From CAZOHN01 sp964579325 (GTDB lineage: Bacteria; Pseudomonadota; Alphaproteobacteria; Rhodobacterales; Rhodobacteraceae): 9,947 nucleotides of DNA. A model generated the notes under the pieces. It made no database searches and was not told the origin of the DNA. It saw only the letters and a program-made list of their open reading frames with translations. This document shows positions 6,876-9,947 of this stretch, piece after piece. The DNA is taken from positions 1 to 9,947 of the forward strand of contig CAZOHN010000138.1 of assembly GCA_964579325.1 (NCBI GenBank), in the 5' to 3' direction. Made by a program: the position numbers and the translations under genes. Every line of letters starts with the position of its first letter. The stretch's first letter is position 1.

Positions 6876-7449
6876 CTTCCCGATCCGCAAGCTTCTGACC
6901 CTCGTGGACGAGATCCACCACGAGGGCGGCCCGCCCGCCGAAACCTCGCGCCTGCGCGGGGCCGTGGTTGCTGTGGTCGCCAATCCCTTCGCCGGCCGCC
7001 ATGAGCCCGATCTGCAAGCGGCGATGGAGGACCTCAAGCCGCTCGGCCTGATGATGACCGATCGCCTGATTGCGGCGCTGGGCGGCCTTGAGGGGATCGA
7101 CGCCTATGGTAAGGGCGCCATCGTCGGTGAGGCTGGCGAGATCGAGCACGGCGCTCTCTGGCATGTCCCGGGGGGCTACGCGATGCGTGCGCGACTGGGC
7201 GAATCGAGGGCGATCGTGCCCTCGGCGATGAAGGTGGGCACGCTTTCAACCGCGCTCGACGTCCCGCTCGGCCACATCAACGCGGCCTATGTCCGCAGCC
7301 GGTTCGATGCGCTGACCGTTTCGGTCCCCGACGCGCCAAGGGCGGGCGAGATCGTCTTCGTCCTGGCTATGGCAAAGGGGGGGCGAGTCCACAGCCGGAT
7401 GGGCGGGCTGGAGGTCTGGCAGGTCAAGGGCGAGGACGGGCTGCGCTGA
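6868..7449 (+). CDS. 'Amino acid synthesis' family protein (AA_synth, PF06684, formerly DUF1185)
   Basis: This 193-residue protein belongs to a family of about 190-200 residues whose known crystal structures show a Bacillus chorismate mutase-like fold. A role in amino-acid or related metabolism was proposed, but no reaction is established. Recognisable stretches are the N-terminal IRKLLTLVDEIHHEGG, the VVANPFAGRHEPDL loop, GKGAIVGEAGEIEHG, the HVPGG segment, SAMKVG, and the C-terminal DAPRAGEIVFVLAMAKGGR. I start it at TTG 6868 because of the upstream GGAG and the family-like length; it overlaps the preceding stop by eight bases. The alternative GTG at 6817 would add 17 atypical residues. Its place between the reductase/UPF0280 pair and HyuA suggests it acts on an intermediate of the same pathway, perhaps isomerisation or ring chemistry before hydrolysis; that is inference. 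Confidence 0.85.
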   Translation: MPDFPIRKLLTLVDEIHHEGGPPAETSRLRGAVVAVVANPFAGRHEPDLQAAMEDLKPLGLMMTDRLIAALGGLEGIDAYGKGAIVGEAGEIEHGALWHVPGGYAMRARLGESRAIVPSAMKVGTLSTALDVPLGHINAAYVRSRFDALTVSVPDAPRAGEIVFVLAMAKGGRVHSRMGGLEVWQVKGEDGLR

Positions 7450-9476
7450 TGGCCCTCGTTGCCGGCGTCGATGTGGGCGGCACCTTCACCGATCTCGTGG
7501 CCGTTGATCCGGCAACGGGCGCGGTCCGGCTCGCCAAGGTGCCGACATCGCTGCCAAACCAGGCCCCGGGGGTTCTGGCCGCCTTCGACGCGGCGGGCAT
7601 TGACCTCAAGGACATCGCCCTCGTCGTCCACGGCACAACGACAACGACGAATGCGCTGCTCGAGCGCCAGCTGGCGCGCACCGGGCTCGTGACCACGATG
7701 GGCTTCCGCGATGTGCTCGAGCTTGGCCGGAGGACGCGCCCTCAGGCCTACGGCATGACCGGACGGTTCTCGCCGGTGATCCCGCGCGACGTGCGGCTGG
7801 AGGTGCCCGAGCGCATGGACGCGCGCGGGCGTGTGGTCACACCCCTGGACGAAAGCGCTCTTCGGGCGGCGCTTGCCGCCCTCATCGCGCGCGGATGCGA
7901 GGCGCTGGTTGTCCATTTCCTGCATTCCTACGCCAACCCCGCTCACGAGCTGCGGGCGCTGGAGATCGCGCGCGAAGTCTGGCCCACGCCCTACATCACC
8001 GCCGGGCACCTCCTGCTGTCGGAGAGCCGCGAATACGAACGGGGCGTAACGGCAGCGGTGAATGCCGGCGTGCAGCCGGTGCTCGAGCGCTATATCGCCC
8101 GGCTTCAGGCGGGTCTTGCGGAGCGCGGATACGGGCGCGACCTCCTGGTGGTGAACGGCAATGGCGGCATGGTCGCGGCGACCCATGTGGCGCGCGAGGC
8201 GGTCAAGACCGTCATGTCCGGCCCCGCCTCCGGTGTGATGGCCGCCGCTTATACCGGCCGGCGCGCAGGCATCCCCGACCTCGTGACCTACGACATGGGC
8301 GGCACCTCGACCGACGTCGCGCTGATCCGCGGCGGAGCGGTCCCGGTCTCGAACGAGATCGAGGTCGAATATGCCATGCCGATCCACGTGCCCATGGTCG
8401 ATGTCCGGACCGTGGGCGCGGGCGGAGGCTCGATCGCGCGGGTCGATGCCGGTGGCCTGCTACGTGTGGGGCCAGAGAGCGCGGGCAGCACGCCGGGGCC
8501 GATCTGCTATGGCCGCGGCGGCACCCGGCCGACCATCTCGGATGCCAACCTGCTGCTTGGCCGCCTTTCGCCCGACCGCTTCGGCACCCACCTTCCGGCG
8601 GTCCGCGAGGCCTTTGCCCGCGAGATAGGCGCGCCCCTGGGCCTGTCACCGGAGGCCGCCGCCGCCGCCGTGATCCGGCTTGCCGACATCCACATGTCGG
8701 GCGCGATCCGCATGGTCTCGGTCTCACTCGGCGCCGACCCGCGCGACTTCGCGCTTTTTGCCTTCGGCGGTGCGGGGCCGCTCCACGCCTCGGCCCTTGC
8801 CCGCGAGCTTGCCATCCCCCGCGTCCTCGTCCCGGCGCGCCCGGGCCTGACCAACGCACTCGGCTGCGTGGTGGCCGACCTCCGGCACGATTTCGTGCGC
8901 ACGCTGAACCGCCCGCTCGACGCGGCCGACATAGAGGACGTCCACGCGATCCTTGCGGCGATGGAGGGCGAGGGCCGGGCACTTATCGAGGCCGAAACCA
9001 CGCCGATCACCGAGGTGCGGATCGAACGTGCCGCCGATATGCAGTTCATCGGCCAGACCCATGTGCTCCGCGTGCCCTTGCTCGACGCAAGACCCACCCG
9101 CGACGCGCTGCACTCGGCGTTCGAAGCGGCCTATTTCGCGCGTTTCCGCGTCGAACTGCCCGAAATCCGGCCACGTCTCGTCAACCTCGCCACCTCCGTC
9201 ATCGGCACCCGGCCCGCCCTCGACCTTCGCGCGCTGCTCGATCCGGCAACCCGCGCGGGCACGCTTTCGGAGGCGCAGACCGGGACGCGGCCGGTCTGGT
9301 TCGGCGGCTGGCACGAGACCCCGGTCTATGCCCGCGAAAGGCTCCCAGCCGCCTGCATCCTGACTGGCCCTGCCATCGTCGAGCAGATGGACACTACCCT
9401 CGTCCTCGCTCCCGTCGACCGCGCCGAACCCGATGCCGAGGGTAACCTGGTCGTCACCGTGGGGGCTGGGCCATGA
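7449..9476 (+). CDS. hyuA: Hydantoinase/5-oxoprolinase subunit A, ATP-dependent
   Basis: This 675-residue protein is the ATP-binding subunit of an N-methylhydantoinase/oxoprolinase-type enzyme, which with subunit B hydrolyses a cyclic amide at the cost of ATP. Seen are GVDVGGTFTD (residues 6-15, phosphate loop of the acetate/sugar kinase-Hsc70-actin fold), HGTTTTTNALLER (from 61), SESREYERG, SGPASGV, YDMGGTSTD (281-289), VGAGGGSIA, ESAGSTPGPICYGRGG and FGGAGPLHA. The order is Hydant_A_N, Hydantoinase_A and a C-terminal domain, and the length is normal for the family. The ATG shares its A with the upstream TGA (TGATG), and the ribosome-binding site is poor, so translation is probably coupled. 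Family members act on hydantoins, 5-oxoproline, acetone-type substrates (acetone carboxylase) or lactams such as caprolactam, so the substrate is open. Context favours a lactam formed by the reductase. Confidence 0.93.
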   Translation: MALVAGVDVGGTFTDLVAVDPATGAVRLAKVPTSLPNQAPGVLAAFDAAGIDLKDIALVVHGTTTTTNALLERQLARTGLVTTMGFRDVLELGRRTRPQAYGMTGRFSPVIPRDVRLEVPERMDARGRVVTPLDESALRAALAALIARGCEALVVHFLHSYANPAHELRALEIAREVWPTPYITAGHLLLSESREYERGVTAAVNAGVQPVLERYIARLQAGLAERGYGRDLLVVNGNGGMVAATHVAREAVKTVMSGPASGVMAAAYTGRRAGIPDLVTYDMGGTSTDVALIRGGAVPVSNEIEVEYAMPIHVPMVDVRTVGAGGGSIARVDAGGLLRVGPESAGSTPGPICYGRGGTRPTISDANLLLGRLSPDRFGTHLPAVREAFAREIGAPLGLSPEAAAAAVIRLADIHMSGAIRMVSVSLGADPRDFALFAFGGAGPLHASALARELAIPRVLVPARPGLTNALGCVVADLRHDFVRTLNRPLDAADIEDVHAILAAMEGEGRALIEAETTPITEVRIERAADMQFIGQTHVLRVPLLDARPTRDALHSAFEAAYFARFRVELPEIRPRLVNLATSVIGTRPALDLRALLDPATRAGTLSEAQTGTRPVWFGGWHETPVYARERLPAACILTGPAIVEQMDTTLVLAPVDRAEPDAEGNLVVTVGAGP

Positions 9477-9947
9477 TCGACCCGGTTACGCTCGCGGTGA
9501 TCCAGGCCGGGCTTCAGCAGGTCTGCGACGAGATGGACCTGTCGTTCTCGCGCGCGGCCTTTTCGCCCGTCATCGCCGAGGCCGACGACCGGTCGGACGG
9601 CATCTATGACGCGGTGGACGGCGCGCTCATCGCGCAAGGAGCGCGGGGGTTGCCCGTCTTTGTGGGGACGATGCAGTTCTCGACCCGCCACATCCTCGAC
9701 CGGATCGCCCGGGGTGTGACGGCGGCGCCCGAACCCGGCGACATCTACATCGTGAACGATCCTTATCTTGGCGGTACGCACCTTATGGACGTCCGCTTTG
9801 CGATGCCGGTCTGGCGGGAGGGGCGTATCTTCTGCTGGCTTTCCAACACTGGCCACTGGCCCGATACCGGCGGCGCTGTGCCGGGTGGCTTCTCGGCCAG
9901 CGCGATCTCGTCGGAACAGGAAGGGCTGCGCCTTCCGCCGGTGAAGC
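9473..9947 (+). CDS. hyuB: Hydantoinase/5-oxoprolinase subunit B, N-terminal part
   Basis: The first 158 codons of the partner subunit of HyuA; the gene runs off the right edge with no stop. Translation gives MIDPVTLAVIQAGLQQVCDE, then FSPVIAEADDRSDGIYD (from residue 31), GALIAQGARGLPVFVGTMQF, the strongly conserved NDPYLGGTHLMD, and GHWPDTGGAVPGGFSA followed by QEGLRLPPVK. All are standard for HyuB, which provides the hydrolytic part of the ATP-dependent cyclic-amide hydrolase. Full-length members are usually 500-600 residues, so about a quarter to a third is present. The ATG overlaps the hyuA stop as ATGA, as expected for an obligate two-subunit enzyme. Nothing in the visible part looks damaged. 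Confidence 0.92.
   Translation, partial: MIDPVTLAVIQAGLQQVCDEMDLSFSRAAFSPVIAEADDRSDGIYDAVDGALIAQGARGLPVFVGTMQFSTRHILDRIARGVTAAPEPGDIYIVNDPYLGGTHLMDVRFAMPVWREGRIFCWLSNTGHWPDTGGAVPGGFSASAISSEQEGLRLPPVK

Noticed and set aside
7287..8387. 366-codon minus-strand frame
   Set aside because: Antisense to hyuA and the AA_synth gene; composition is His/Arg/Gly-rich and motif-free, so a coding shadow.
7895..9445. 516-codon + strand frame inside hyuA
   Set aside because: It is the shifted frame of hyuA, whose own frame has all expected motifs throughout; the shifted translation is Arg/Pro-rich and unrecognisable.
1..9947. tRNA, rRNA, CRISPR array, insertion sequence, attachment site or prophage signals
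   Set aside because: Nothing was seen: no direct-repeat arrays, no transposase-like protein, no tRNA-like cloverleaf. The region is continuous metabolic coding sequence.

Overview
The window is about 9.9 kb of very GC-rich DNA (roughly two thirds G+C, with strong third-position G/C preference). Every supported gene lies on the + strand. Composition, codon use and protein flavour suggest an alphaproteobacterium, most plausibly of the Rhodobacterales (Paracoccus/Rhodovulum-like). This is an inference from style, as no rRNA or other marker gene is present.

Layout. (1) Bases 1-906 hold the C-terminal half of an IlvD/Edd-family dehydratase of the sugar-acid (L-arabinonate dehydratase-like) type, cut by the window edge. 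(2) Bases 907-1001 are the only intergenic gap (95 bp); it holds a perfect TTGACA box inside a short inverted repeat, a candidate promoter. (3) From 1002 to the right edge run seven genes whose junctions all overlap (five ATGA or TGATG overlaps plus one 8-base overlap onto a TTG start). In order they are: the FAD subunit of a molybdenum hydroxylase; a fused 2x[2Fe-2S]/molybdopterin subunit of the same enzyme; a homologue of the iron-sulphur flavoprotein 6-hydroxynicotinate reductase; a UPF0280 (ApbE-like) protein; an 'amino acid synthesis' (AA_synth, formerly DUF1185) protein; hydantoinase/oxoprolinase subunit A; and the start of subunit B, which runs off the window.

How they may work together. 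The gene order reads as a reductive pathway for an N-heteroaromatic acid. A molybdenum hydroxylase adds oxygen next to the ring nitrogen, the Hnr-like flavoprotein partly saturates the resulting hydroxy/oxo ring to a lactam, and the ATP-dependent HyuAB pair opens the cyclic amide. This parallels the characterised nicotinate fermentation of Eubacterium barkeri (nicotinate dehydrogenase, 6-hydroxynicotinate reductase, enamidase), but no enamidase is visible and HyuAB sits where it would be expected. The most interesting point is that the E. barkeri reductase is known to carry a covalently bound flavin. The gene directly after the Hnr homologue is related to ApbE flavin transferases, so it is a candidate dedicated flavin-attachment factor. 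The true substrate cannot be read from the sequence.
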